DNA of 25,799 nt from a bacterium (GTDB lineage: Bacteria > Patescibacteriota > Minisyncoccia > UBA6257 > GWB1-50-10): the NCBI GenBank assembly GCA_027310975.1, contig DAICZV010000004.1, positions 1 to 25,799 of the forward strand, given 5' to 3'. Below the pieces are notes generated by a model that worked only from the letters and a program-made list of their open reading frames with translations, was not told the origin of the DNA and searched no databases. How positions within the stretch are numbered: position 1 is the stretch's first letter; each line of letters begins with the position of its first letter. This document shows, piece after piece, positions 6,402-13,804 of the stretch. The position numbers and the translations under genes were made by a program.

Positions 6402-6629
6402 TTAAAGTCTCCTGACGATACGGCCGCGTTCGTCGTTCGGATCGGACATTTCAACCAAGACCCGGTCGCCCGGAATGACCCGAATGTGGTTTATCTTAAG
6501 CCGTCCGGCGAGGTGCGCCAGAACGGTCTTGGCCTCGCCCCCGACCTCCGCCTTTACGCGGAAGAGCAACCCGGGCAATGCTTCTTCAACCAAACCTTCA
6601 AATTTCAAAAGGGGCGAGCTCGTAGCCAT
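6402..6629 (-). CDS. infA: Translation initiation factor IF-1
   Basis: The 75-residue OB-fold product has the IF-1 pattern: GLVEEALPGLLFRVKAEVG, VLAHLAGRLKINHIRVIPGDRVLVEMS and a final RGRIVRRL. IF-1 binds the A site of the 30S subunit during initiation. It is the first gene of the nine-gene operon that runs to rpsI. Its ATG lies only 15 nt after the -10 box of a near-consensus promoter, so the expected leader is about 8 nt with no Shine-Dalgarno. The usual neighbours map and secY are not in this window. Confidence 0.95.
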   Translation of the reverse strand: MATSSPLLKFEGLVEEALPGLLFRVKAEVGGEAKTVLAHLAGRLKINHIRVIPGDRVLVEMSDPNDERGRIVRRL

Positions 6630-6644
6630 CAGTAAACAGGTTCA

Positions 6645-6673
6645 ATCATAAGAAATAGTGCCGAAAAAGTCAA
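6645..6673 (-). promoter_or_regulatory. Near-consensus promoter of the infA-rpsI operon
   Basis: TTGACT (6668-6673), a 17-nt spacer and TATGAT (6645-6650) match sigma70 boxes in 10 of 12 positions. The -10 box ends 15 nt before the infA ATG, which predicts a leader of about 8 nt. Confidence 0.8.
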
Positions 6674-6698
6674 CTGGTTGCTCGCCGGGCCTTTCCGC

Positions 6699-8297
6699 TT
6701 AGTTAAGATTGAGCTCAATTTTGGAGGGGTCTTCGGGAGCGCTCGTCACGTAAAAGGGCCAGAAGGAGATATTGGCCTTTTCAAGGCCCGTAATGCCGAA
6801 AATGATGGTTTTAAGGTTTGCGGCATCTTGTCCGATGATCTTTTCTTTCAAGCTCGCGACGTCCACGGCCGGTTCATAAACCAGGTTGCCGCTCACCTTG
6901 AAGGACATAAGGCCTTTTCCCAATGAAAGCGTGGTGGAACTGTAATTTATAGTGAATTCGTCTATCTTCGTCGCCGAAGACGAAGCGCCCGAAGCGGAAA
7001 GGAAGGCGTCTTTTAGCATCCCCTCGTCAAAGACCATCTCGCGCATGGAGCCGGCGATAATGACGGAAAACTGGCTGTCGGACGTCGCCGGGGTCACGGT
7101 CTCGCTGGACGTCGCGAAGACCGAAGAGTCCGGCAATATCTTGAACTTGTCCGCCCAGAGTATCGCAAGCTGGCCCTGTAATGAATCCTGAAGGTTGGCC
7201 TCTGCCTTCGCTTTCGCCGCCATAATGTCGTACTGGGTCGCGATTGGCATAACGCCACTCGCGCCGCCGGTCATGCCGCTCGGCGCGTCGGCGTAGAACT
7301 TGGCGTAGCGCGGCGTTCCTTCAAACCCCGGAATGGTCCAGTGGCTGCTGGAGGCAACGTTGTAGTCCGGACCGGGTTCGGCGGCGACGACCGCTACCGA
7401 GACGGACGAGGGCGCAATGACGCCGCCCGTGACCTTCGCGCCCGGCACCGTCACCTGTTTTGTGGAACGGAAAAGGTGCCCATCCGGAGAAACGAAGCGG
7501 GTGGACGCAACGAGAAGCTGCGGCGCGGAACTGTAAGCGTTATAGACGATGAGCGTCCCGCCGGCTTTGTTTGAAACAGTTGAACTCCCCGTGGCCGGAA
7601 AGTTCATTACCAAACTGCTGGAAGCGATAAGAAGTTGGCCGGGCAACGTTACGGTTTTGCCATTATCATTCACGCTTGTTGCAGCCGAACTCACGACCAC
7701 GCTTTCGTTTATATCAAAAGGCGTTTTCTTTATGGACAGGTCTATCGTCACCCGAGGCAAAATATATGCCGCGAGGAGATAGCCGACGCCCAAAACAACC
7801 AGAAAAACGGCGGTGACGGGGACGAGCTTGAAGCGGCGCTTTTTCTTTGCCGCCGGTTCCTCCCGCACCTCCGGCTCCATCTCCTCTTCCACTACCGGCG
7901 CGGCCTCGCGCTCCTTCTTTTTGAAAAACGACCGCTTGGGTTTCGGCTCGGCGGCCGGCGGCTCAAATTCCGTCTCGGCTTGGACCGGCTCCGGCTTAAG
8001 TTTGGGAATAATGTCGGTCACCGTCCGCTCCCTGGTCCGGAAGATCGGGTTCTTGGCCGATATTTTGGCGACGGACGCAAGCTCTAAAATGTGTTCGTCA
8101 ATGGACTCCACCGAAAGCTCCTTGCCGGCGGTGTCGCACTCGCGTTTCAAGATCTGGAAATTATGGACCGATTCCCCCAGGACCGACCGGCGCGGGATGT
8201 TCAACACTACCCGCTCGGCCTTGGCCTTGGCTATAAGGTCCACCGCCACCTGCAGGGTGTCCGTCCGGTCCAAAAATATCTTCTTTTCCAATGCCAT
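6699..8297 (-). CDS. Membrane-anchored baseplate-J-like protein
   Basis: The 532-residue product has three parts. Residues 1-80 form a predicted cytoplasmic alpha/beta domain (KIFLDRTDTLQVAVDLIAKA, VVLNIPRRSVL). Residues 81-155 are a charged, Pro/Glu/Lys-rich linker. A single membrane helix spans about 159-180. The rest is predicted outside; its middle (ASTRFVSPDGHLFRS, VTVPG, AAEPGPDYNV, TIPGFEGTPRY, GMTGGASG) matches the baseplate J/gp47-like pattern seen in many CPR proteins annotated this way. No other phage-tail gene is present, so a contractile tail is not implied. It follows the FtsA-like gene by 15 nt and ends the long operon, just before the infA promoter. Role unknown; an envelope or surface assembly protein is a guess. 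Confidence 0.7.
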   Translation of the reverse strand: MALEKKIFLDRTDTLQVAVDLIAKAKAERVVLNIPRRSVLGESVHNFQILKRECDTAGKELSVESIDEHILELASVAKISAKNPIFRTRERTVTDIIPKLKPEPVQAETEFEPPAAEPKPKRSFFKKKEREAAPVVEEEMEPEVREEPAAKKKRRFKLVPVTAVFLVVLGVGYLLAAYILPRVTIDLSIKKTPFDINESVVVSSAATSVNDNGKTVTLPGQLLIASSSLVMNFPATGSSTVSNKAGGTLIVYNAYSSAPQLLVASTRFVSPDGHLFRSTKQVTVPGAKVTGGVIAPSSVSVAVVAAEPGPDYNVASSSHWTIPGFEGTPRYAKFYADAPSGMTGGASGVMPIATQYDIMAAKAKAEANLQDSLQGQLAILWADKFKILPDSSVFATSSETVTPATSDSQFSVIIAGSMREMVFDEGMLKDAFLSASGASSSATKIDEFTINYSSTTLSLGKGLMSFKVSGNLVYEPAVDVASLKEKIIGQDAANLKTIIFGITGLEKANISFWPFYVTSAPEDPSKIELNLN

Positions 8298-8312
8298 TGT
8301 TACAATTTTAAT

Positions 8313-9467
8313 TTAAAAACCCGGAATCAGCCAGCGGGCGCGGCGGCGCAGAACGCCGTTCAAAAACCCGTATTTGGGAGCGTCGTACGAATAAAGAAGG
8401 AGCGCGAGCGTGGCTTGGTCGCGAGTAGGCGAAAATCCGGCGGCCGGCTCTTTAACTTCTATTGTAAAATTCTCTCTTTCCAGGCGCTCGTCCAAGCGGA
8501 GAATGCCGCCGCGCAGATACTTCAGCCATTCCGCTTGGGGCGCGAGCGGCAAGCGGAGGTGGAAATATACCCGCGGCCGGCTCTCCGGATGCCCCTTAAC
8601 GACGTGCGCGTGCACCGTGTCCCCCAGTTCCGCAAGGCCGTTCCGAATTATGGCATCCATCAACCGCTTCAGTTTGTCCGACACCTCGCCGAGCTCGTAG
8701 CGGCGAAAAAGTTCCGGCAGGTCCTCTTCTTCCAAAAGGAGCTCGCGGCGGACGCTTTCCGCAATTCGGCGGATATCCCAGCTGACCTCGCCTTCAAAGG
8801 CGCTTTCTCCTTCCAGACGGCGATAGATCGGCGTGCCCGCCTCGTTCGGCAAGGCCAGCCACTCGCCGTCTTCCGGCACGGCGTCCGCTAAAATGCTCCC
8901 GCCCTCAACGACCGTGACCGGCCCCCAAGAGCGGAACTTCGCAACGAGCGGTAAAACGGAACGGCCGATGAACGTGCCGCGCAAACGGAAGGATATTTCC
9001 CGTCCGTCAAAACCAATGGGGTTGAATATGCGGCGATCGTCCAGCAGCACGTCGCGCACCTGGATGTCGGAAAGGATAAGGTCAACGTCGGGAGCCTTGA
9101 GCTTTTTGCCCGCCCACGGACGGTATCGGTTAAGAAATTCCCAAAGTGCCTTGAAAACCAGCTGCTCCAGTTCCTCGCCGGCGATGCGTTCTCCGGGAGC
9201 GCCGCGCCGGACGGCAATGACGCCTTCCGCCGTCGCGGCCTTTTGTCCGCTGAGAGAGAAGATTATCTTCGCCGGGGGCCGCCACGGCCGCCGGATATCA
9301 CCAGGATTGCCGACCGTCCTGCGCCGAAGAACGAATATGTTCTTGCGCTCGCCGTCCAGCGCCGCCCGGGTGGCTTCAAACCGCCCATCGCGTTCTTCCA
9401 CGATGAGATAATGTTCCCGTCTTCCTTTGAAGATCCCGTCCAAAAAGCTGAGGATCTTTCTCGTCAT
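8313..9467 (-). CDS. Divergent FtsA/PilM-like protein
   Basis: The 384-residue product looks like a degenerate member of the actin-fold FtsA/PilM group. Residues 148-169 (FNPIGFDGREISFRLRGTFIG) match the FtsA segment KNPIGMxGxxLExxxHIVxG of the 1C/SHS2 subdomain, and the preceding helix (GEELEQLVFKALWEF) fits too. Clear ATP-binding motifs of the actin fold are not visible, and the C-terminal half is largely unrecognisable, so nucleotide binding may be lost. It has no membrane segment. It is 2 nt downstream of alaS and directly upstream of the baseplate-J-like membrane protein. That pairing of an FtsA-like cytoplasmic protein with a bitopic partner recalls PilM-PilN, which is inference only. 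Confidence 0.5.
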   Translation of the reverse strand: MTRKILSFLDGIFKGRREHYLIVEERDGRFEATRAALDGERKNIFVLRRRTVGNPGDIRRPWRPPAKIIFSLSGQKAATAEGVIAVRRGAPGERIAGEELEQLVFKALWEFLNRYRPWAGKKLKAPDVDLILSDIQVRDVLLDDRRIFNPIGFDGREISFRLRGTFIGRSVLPLVAKFRSWGPVTVVEGGSILADAVPEDGEWLALPNEAGTPIYRRLEGESAFEGEVSWDIRRIAESVRRELLLEEEDLPELFRRYELGEVSDKLKRLMDAIIRNGLAELGDTVHAHVVKGHPESRPRVYFHLRLPLAPQAEWLKYLRGGILRLDERLERENFTIEVKEPAAGFSPTRDQATLALLLYSYDAPKYGFLNGVLRRRARWLIPGF

Positions 9468-9469
9468 CT

Positions 9470-11344
9470 TTATTCTATGGCCGCCCGGATGCGCCGAACG
9501 CCCGCCGAGCTCGCCTCTTCTTTAAGTATTTTGAACTTCCCTATCTCGCCGGTGTGCGCTACGTGCGGCCCGCCGCAGAATTCCAGGGAAAAGGCCTTTT
9601 CAAATTGCGGGTTTTCCGCCGTCGCGCCTTTGGGGCCGACGGAATAGACCGAAACGCGGTCCGGATACTTCTGGCCGAACTCGTGCTCGGCGCCGAGTTT
9701 TTCCGCCTCTTCGCGCGGCAATTCGCTCCGCGTGACCGGCAGGTCTTCTTTTATCTTTTCGTTTACGATGCGTTCCGCCTCAGCTTTCTGCTCGTCCGTC
9801 ATCTTGCCGTCGTAAGAAAAGTCCATGCGCAGCCGCTCGCTCGTGATGTTGCTCCCCCGCTGCTTGACCTGCGGACCCAAAACCATCTGGAGGGCCTTCA
9901 AAAGCAAATGGTGGGCGGTGTGGAGCCGCGTCGTTTTTTCGGAATGGTCGGCTAATCCTCCCTTGAAAGCGCCGGCCGAGGCCGTCCGCGAAAGCTCGCG
10001 GTGTTTTTCCATCTCCCTTTCAAATTCCTCTTTATCTATCGTGATGCCCGCCCGTTCTTTGGCGAACTCCATCGCCGATTCGTACGGCAAGCCGTACGTG
10101 GAGAAAAGCCGAAAGATGTCGCTGCCCGATATCTTTCCATTCTGAACGAGCTTATCAAATTCTTTGAGGCCGTTCTTGAAAGCGCTCATGAACTTTTTAT
10201 TCTCGTCTTCATAGACCGGGACGATCGTCTCTACCTGCATTTCCGGATAGATACCGGCGTATTTTTCAACCAGGCCGTCTATGACGCCCACGAGATTCAA
10301 GTCCGGGTCGCCGGTCATATATTCGTAAATCATCGCCCGGCGCATCAGACGGCGCAGAACGTAGCCCGCCCCCTTGTTGGACGGCCGCACGCCGTCGGCG
10401 ACGAGAAAGGCCATCGCCCGGCTGTGGTCGGCGATTATCCTTTTGTTCCGCATCGGCAAATTCTCCGGCAAACGCTCCAAAATCGGATTCAACACGTCTA
10501 TGTGGAACATATCCGGGTCGTTGTTCGCCGCCGCCGTGATGCGCTCCAATCCGCCGCCGAAGTCAACATTACGCTGTTTCAATTTCTCAAACGTGCCGTC
10601 TTCATTCTTTTTGTATTCCATGAAGACGGAGTTGCCGATCTCCATGAAGCGTCCGCAGTCGCAGTTCGGGTGGCATTCCTTGCCGAACTTCGGATCGTGC
10701 GGGGTGCCGAAGTCGTAGAAGACCTCCGAGTCCGGTCCGCCCGGCTCGCCCGCCGGCATATTGGAAGGAATGCCGGAACGGCTCCACCAATTTTTCTTTA
10801 CGTCGTATGAAAATATCCTCCCGCCCTGCATCCCCTTTTCGCCTCCCTCTTTTTCCGAGCCCAGCTCAACATATTCCGCTTCAATGCCCTTGTGTTTGAA
10901 AAGTCCCTTCCAGACCTCCACCGACTCATCGTCGGCCGGAATGCCGGTCTCTTTGTCGCCCGCGAAAACCGTCACGTAAAGGTTTTGCGGATCAAGCCCC
11001 GCCCCCTTTTCCTTGTCGGTCAGGAACTCAAAGAGCCACGGCAGCTGTTCTTTTTTGAAATAGTCGCCGAAGGACCAGTTGCCGAGCATTTCAAAAAATG
11101 TCGTGTGGCGATTGTCGCCCACGTCGTCAATGTCCTCCGCCCGGAAGCATTTTTGGGAATCCGCGACGCGCTTGCCTTCGGGATGCGGCGCGCCCAAAAG
11201 ATACGGCACAAGAGGCTGCATGCCGCTCCCCGTGAAAAGCGTCGTCGGGTCGTTTTCGGGCACCAAAGAGGCCGAAGGGATAACCTTGTGCCCTTTGGCG
11301 GCGAAAAAGTCCAAATATCTCTTGCGAATCTCCGCGACGGTCAT
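9470..11344 (-). CDS. alaS: Alanyl-tRNA synthetase, C-terminally short
   Basis: The 624-residue product charges tRNA-Ala. The class II catalytic domain is at the N-terminus (RKRYLDFFAAKGHKVIPSASLVP, TTFFEMLGNWSFGDYFK, DFGGGLERI), followed by the tRNA recognition region. The editing domain, which removes misacylated Ser or Gly, keeps its zinc ligands HTAHH (His475, His479) and CGGPHVAH (Cys590, His594). The protein stops about 30 residues later, so the DHHA1/C-Ala region that brings most bacterial AlaRS to about 875 residues is missing. ATG 11344 is preceded by a weak AGGT. It lies 8 nt after the VKOR-like gene and 2 nt before the FtsA-like gene. Confidence 0.95.
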   Translation of the reverse strand: MTVAEIRKRYLDFFAAKGHKVIPSASLVPENDPTTLFTGSGMQPLVPYLLGAPHPEGKRVADSQKCFRAEDIDDVGDNRHTTFFEMLGNWSFGDYFKKEQLPWLFEFLTDKEKGAGLDPQNLYVTVFAGDKETGIPADDESVEVWKGLFKHKGIEAEYVELGSEKEGGEKGMQGGRIFSYDVKKNWWSRSGIPSNMPAGEPGGPDSEVFYDFGTPHDPKFGKECHPNCDCGRFMEIGNSVFMEYKKNEDGTFEKLKQRNVDFGGGLERITAAANNDPDMFHIDVLNPILERLPENLPMRNKRIIADHSRAMAFLVADGVRPSNKGAGYVLRRLMRRAMIYEYMTGDPDLNLVGVIDGLVEKYAGIYPEMQVETIVPVYEDENKKFMSAFKNGLKEFDKLVQNGKISGSDIFRLFSTYGLPYESAMEFAKERAGITIDKEEFEREMEKHRELSRTASAGAFKGGLADHSEKTTRLHTAHHLLLKALQMVLGPQVKQRGSNITSERLRMDFSYDGKMTDEQKAEAERIVNEKIKEDLPVTRSELPREEAEKLGAEHEFGQKYPDRVSVYSVGPKGATAENPQFEKAFSLEFCGGPHVAHTGEIGKFKILKEEASSAGVRRIRAAIE

Positions 11345-11352
11345 CTACCTAA

Positions 11353-11787
11353 TCATACGGTAGGGCGAGGGCGCTTAGCAAGAATGAGAGTGCCGATAAA
11401 AAGCGCGGTTGAAAGCGCGGCCGAACAGAGGCAATAAATGCAGAATGAATGGAGGATGAATATCTGGACAGTGACGAACCACAGGGAGGCGAGAAAACCA
11501 AGCGTTGCGAGAATGCCGGATAGTTTCAGAAACAGGGTTTTACTCTTCCAAAGCGCCGCGGCGGCGAGCCCCGTAAGCGCCAGATAATAAACGAGGCCGA
11601 TGAGGGCGACCGGCACGCCCCAAACCACGGCATAAGGACTCGTGAGGACGACATCGCAATGATTGAAGACGGAACAGAACGACGAGGCCGTTCCATAATG
11701 AAGATACGTCAGGTATCCGGCGTCGGCGACGCCGAGCGTTCCGAGCACGACAAACGTCCTCGCTATTTTTAAAAAGCGGTGTTCCAT
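11353..11787 (-). CDS. VKOR-family disulfide-generating membrane protein
   Basis: The 144-residue product has four predicted membrane helices and the Cys set of vitamin K epoxide reductase homologues: a loop pair Cys38 and Cys44 (FCSVFNHCDVV) and the CIYC active site at Cys116-Cys119. YAVVWGVPVALIGLVYYLAL is typical of the second helix. Bacterial VKOR passes electrons from a periplasmic thioredoxin-like partner to quinone and so replaces DsbB. No fused thioredoxin domain is present; the separate CPHC protein at 20894-21283 is the best candidate partner. A TTG start three codons upstream is possible; I chose ATG 11787. It lies between the DoxX-like gene and alaS. Confidence 0.9.
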   Translation of the reverse strand: MEHRFLKIARTFVVLGTLGVADAGYLTYLHYGTASSFCSVFNHCDVVLTSPYAVVWGVPVALIGLVYYLALTGLAAAALWKSKTLFLKLSGILATLGFLASLWFVTVQIFILHSFCIYCLCSAALSTALFIGTLILAKRPRPTV

Positions 11788-11799
11788 GTATGCCAAGGC

Positions 11800-12258
11800 C
11801 TATTGTTCTAACGCCGCTTTTTTACCGCAGAGCGAATCCAAACCGAAATATTTTCCGGCATTCGTCGCAAAGAATATGGCGAGAAGCAAAGCATAGATGA
11901 TGTGTTCGTCCACTAAAAATCCGTTCGGCACGGCTGGTAAAGCGTTGGAAGCAAAATAGTAAAGCAGCATCAAAGCCACTCCGGGCCAAGCCGTCCACCG
12001 GACGAAAAGGCCGAGAATGAGCGAAACGCCAAGGAGCGTGAGTCCCCAGGCGTTCAGGAAGTTTACGACGCCAATAAGTCCGGGGGTGGCGAGCCAAGCG
12101 TAAAATCCGGCAAAGGTTTTCGCGCCATTTAAAAATCCGGCTGCGCTCCATCCGGGCGTAAGGAGTTTAGCCGCGCCGGCGTAAACCATGAGCCAGCCCA
12201 AGACCACCCGCGCCGCGGCCAAGGGGACCGCGATATTTTTTCCAATTCCTTTCTCCAT
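11800..12258 (-). CDS. DoxX-family membrane protein
   Basis: The 152-residue product has about four membrane helices and the DoxX pattern ARVVLGWLMVYAGAAKLLTPGWSAAGFL, then LLGVSLILGLFVRWTAWPGVALMLLYYF. DoxX relatives are associated with thiosulfate:quinone oxidoreductase subunits and thiol/redox stress functions, but the activity is rarely shown. ATG 12258 lies 4 nt after the stop of the Cys-rich secreted protein, with GGAGGGG inside the end of that gene; a longer frame to 12306 would overlap it. Its place between a Cys-rich exported protein and VKOR suggests a role in extracytoplasmic thiol redox. Confidence 0.85.
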   Translation of the reverse strand: MEKGIGKNIAVPLAAARVVLGWLMVYAGAAKLLTPGWSAAGFLNGAKTFAGFYAWLATPGLIGVVNFLNAWGLTLLGVSLILGLFVRWTAWPGVALMLLYYFASNALPAVPNGFLVDEHIIYALLLAIFFATNAGKYFGLDSLCGKKAALEQ

Positions 12259-12262
12259 GAGT

Positions 12263-13561
12263 TTAGTTGTCCCCTCCCTGATTGCCGTTGCCGTTACCGT
12301 CGCCACCGGGCATCATCGGCCCGGGGCCCTGCGGCAAAATTGCGCCGGACGAGGCATAACCCTGCATCATGCCCCGGCCCTCGCCTTCGCCAGCATTAGT
12401 GCTTGTTCCATACTGCTGCATGCACTGTGAAATTATCGCTCCGATATTCGTGCTCGTCGGATTCAAGTCAATGTACGGCTGGACGCAGTTTTTCACCCGG
12501 TCCGGCAGATTATCCAATTGGTTTTGAACCTGCTCGCGCGCGTTCTGCATAACCTGGTTCATCTCCTGTTCAATATTCCGTTCCTGGTTCTGAGTACTGC
12601 TCCCCTGGTTGTCTTCCTGGTTCTGGCCATTCATCTCGCTCAAGCACTCCCGCACCCTTTCGCCCTCGTCGCCGGAGATGGCACCGAGGTTACCCTGCGT
12701 GAGATCGGATATTGTGGACGAACTAATGCCCTGTAAGCAGGCCTGCACCGTGCTGGAGGCGCTCTGAATGAGATTTTGGAACCTGTTTTGAATCTGGGAT
12801 TTATAGGCGGACAAACAGCCGTTCACGACCGCGCTCGTTGAGGCGTTCGGCGTAATGTTGCCGCTCTCGAGCTCTCCCACCGCGTTATCGCCGAGCTCGC
12901 CTTTCAGGCAGCTCACCACCTGTCCGGGGAATTGCTGAAGGCCGATCCGGAGGCCCGTCGCGCTTTTCTGGATGTTCTGGGCCTGTACCTGGGATATCAA
13001 ACCGTTCTGTCGCGCGAAATCCAAACAGACGGACTGATTGGCGGAGTTGTTGCAGAAAGCGGCGCAGGATTGCTCCGAAGTACAGCCGCCCGGCCCTTTG
13101 CCGTTATTTTGCCTGATGGCGCTTACCTGGGCCGCGGAAACAAAGCCGGCTTGCTCGGCGAAGTTTAAGCATGCGTCGGCGTGAGCCGAATCGCTGCAAT
13201 AAGTCCGGCATTCCTGGGCCGTGGAGCAGTTGCCCGGCGTTTGGCCGTTCTGGATGAGCGAGAGGAGCTGCTGAGCGCGGGCAATCGCGGCCTGGGTCAT
13301 CAAGTTATGCTGGGCGGCGAAATCCAAACAAGCCGTCTGGTTGGCGGCCACGTTACAATAATCGCGGCAGTCGCTTACGCCACTGCAATTGCCGAGCGCC
13401 GCGATGGGGTACTGCAAATCCGAGGGCGATACGAGAGTGCTGGTCGCCGTGGATGTGCCCGTTGTTTGGGCGTGCGCCACGATGGCATAAGAGACGGAGG
13501 CGCCGGCGGCGAGGATAGCGACCATTAGAACTATCTGCGAATATTTTTTGAATGAGTTCAT
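12263..13561 (-). CDS. Secreted Cys-rich protein with three CX5CX3CX8C repeats
   Basis: The 432-residue product has a signal peptide (NSFKKYSQIVLMVAILAAGA, probable cleavage AHA/QT near residue 31). Three repeats follow, each with four Cys spaced CX5CX3CX8C, starting at Cys59, Cys112 and Cys160 and each continuing with a CLxFAxQxGxxxxAQ-like helix. The second half has weaker repeats built on CLxG...LxxGN with single Cys residues (218, 249, 275, 306 and two more), a Gln/Asn-rich helical stretch and a low-complexity Gly/Met/Pro tail (GPGPMMPGGDGNGNGNQGG). All Cys should be outside the membrane, so this is a likely client of the adjacent VKOR pathway. Function unknown; surface or adhesion roles are only guesses. 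No Shine-Dalgarno is visible. Confidence 0.85.
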   Translation of the reverse strand: MNSFKKYSQIVLMVAILAAGASVSYAIVAHAQTTGTSTATSTLVSPSDLQYPIAALGNCSGVSDCRDYCNVAANQTACLDFAAQHNLMTQAAIARAQQLLSLIQNGQTPGNCSTAQECRTYCSDSAHADACLNFAEQAGFVSAAQVSAIRQNNGKGPGGCTSEQSCAAFCNNSANQSVCLDFARQNGLISQVQAQNIQKSATGLRIGLQQFPGQVVSCLKGELGDNAVGELESGNITPNASTSAVVNGCLSAYKSQIQNRFQNLIQSASSTVQACLQGISSSTISDLTQGNLGAISGDEGERVRECLSEMNGQNQEDNQGSSTQNQERNIEQEMNQVMQNAREQVQNQLDNLPDRVKNCVQPYIDLNPTSTNIGAIISQCMQQYGTSTNAGEGEGRGMMQGYASSGAILPQGPGPMMPGGDGNGNGNQGGDN

Positions 13562-13579
13562 GTTGGTTGTTTTATTTTA

Positions 13580-13792
13580 TTATTGGCCAAAAGGATTCAC
13601 CTGCGGCAAGCTTTGCGGCACGGCGGCTTGCGGGGCAACGTTGTTGTAGATCTGCCCGCCAAGCGTCTGAGTTGAGGTGGCCGCACCGGCGGACGAAGCC
13701 GGCGCCTTGGTCCCTGAAATGACCGCGAAGATGACTATTGCCGCCACGACAAGGACGGCTACGACGACTAGAATAATGGTCTTTTTGTTCAT
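13580..13792 (-). CDS. Small single-pass anchored protein
   Basis: The 70-residue product starts MNKKTIILVVVAVLVVAAIV, a short basic n-region and one long hydrophobic helix (about residues 5-25), then a 45-residue Ala/Ser/Gln/Pro-rich tail that would lie outside. It has no Cys and no recognised domain; such small anchored proteins are common in CPR genomes. It follows the enolase gene by 7 nt and precedes the Cys-rich secreted protein by 18 nt. TATAAT at 13799-13804 lies exactly 6 nt before the ATG, so it may also have a leaderless internal promoter. Confidence 0.65.
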   Translation of the reverse strand: MNKKTIILVVVAVLVVAAIVIFAVISGTKAPASSAGAATSTQTLGGQIYNNVAPQAAVPQSLPQVNPFGQ

Positions 13793-13798
13793 ATTTGT

Positions 13799-13804
13799 AT
13801 TATA
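13799..13804 (-). promoter_or_regulatory. -10 box 6 nt before ATG (possible internal leaderless promoter)
   Basis: TATAAT overlaps the enolase stop codon and is 6 nt before ATG 13792. A weak TTGCGC lies 19 nt upstream. It shares the TATAATnnAAATATGAA layout with two other sites in the window. Confidence 0.4.

Noticed and set aside
6699..8297. Phage or contractile injection system locus
   Set aside because: The baseplate-J-like region is on a membrane-anchored protein and no other tail gene is present.
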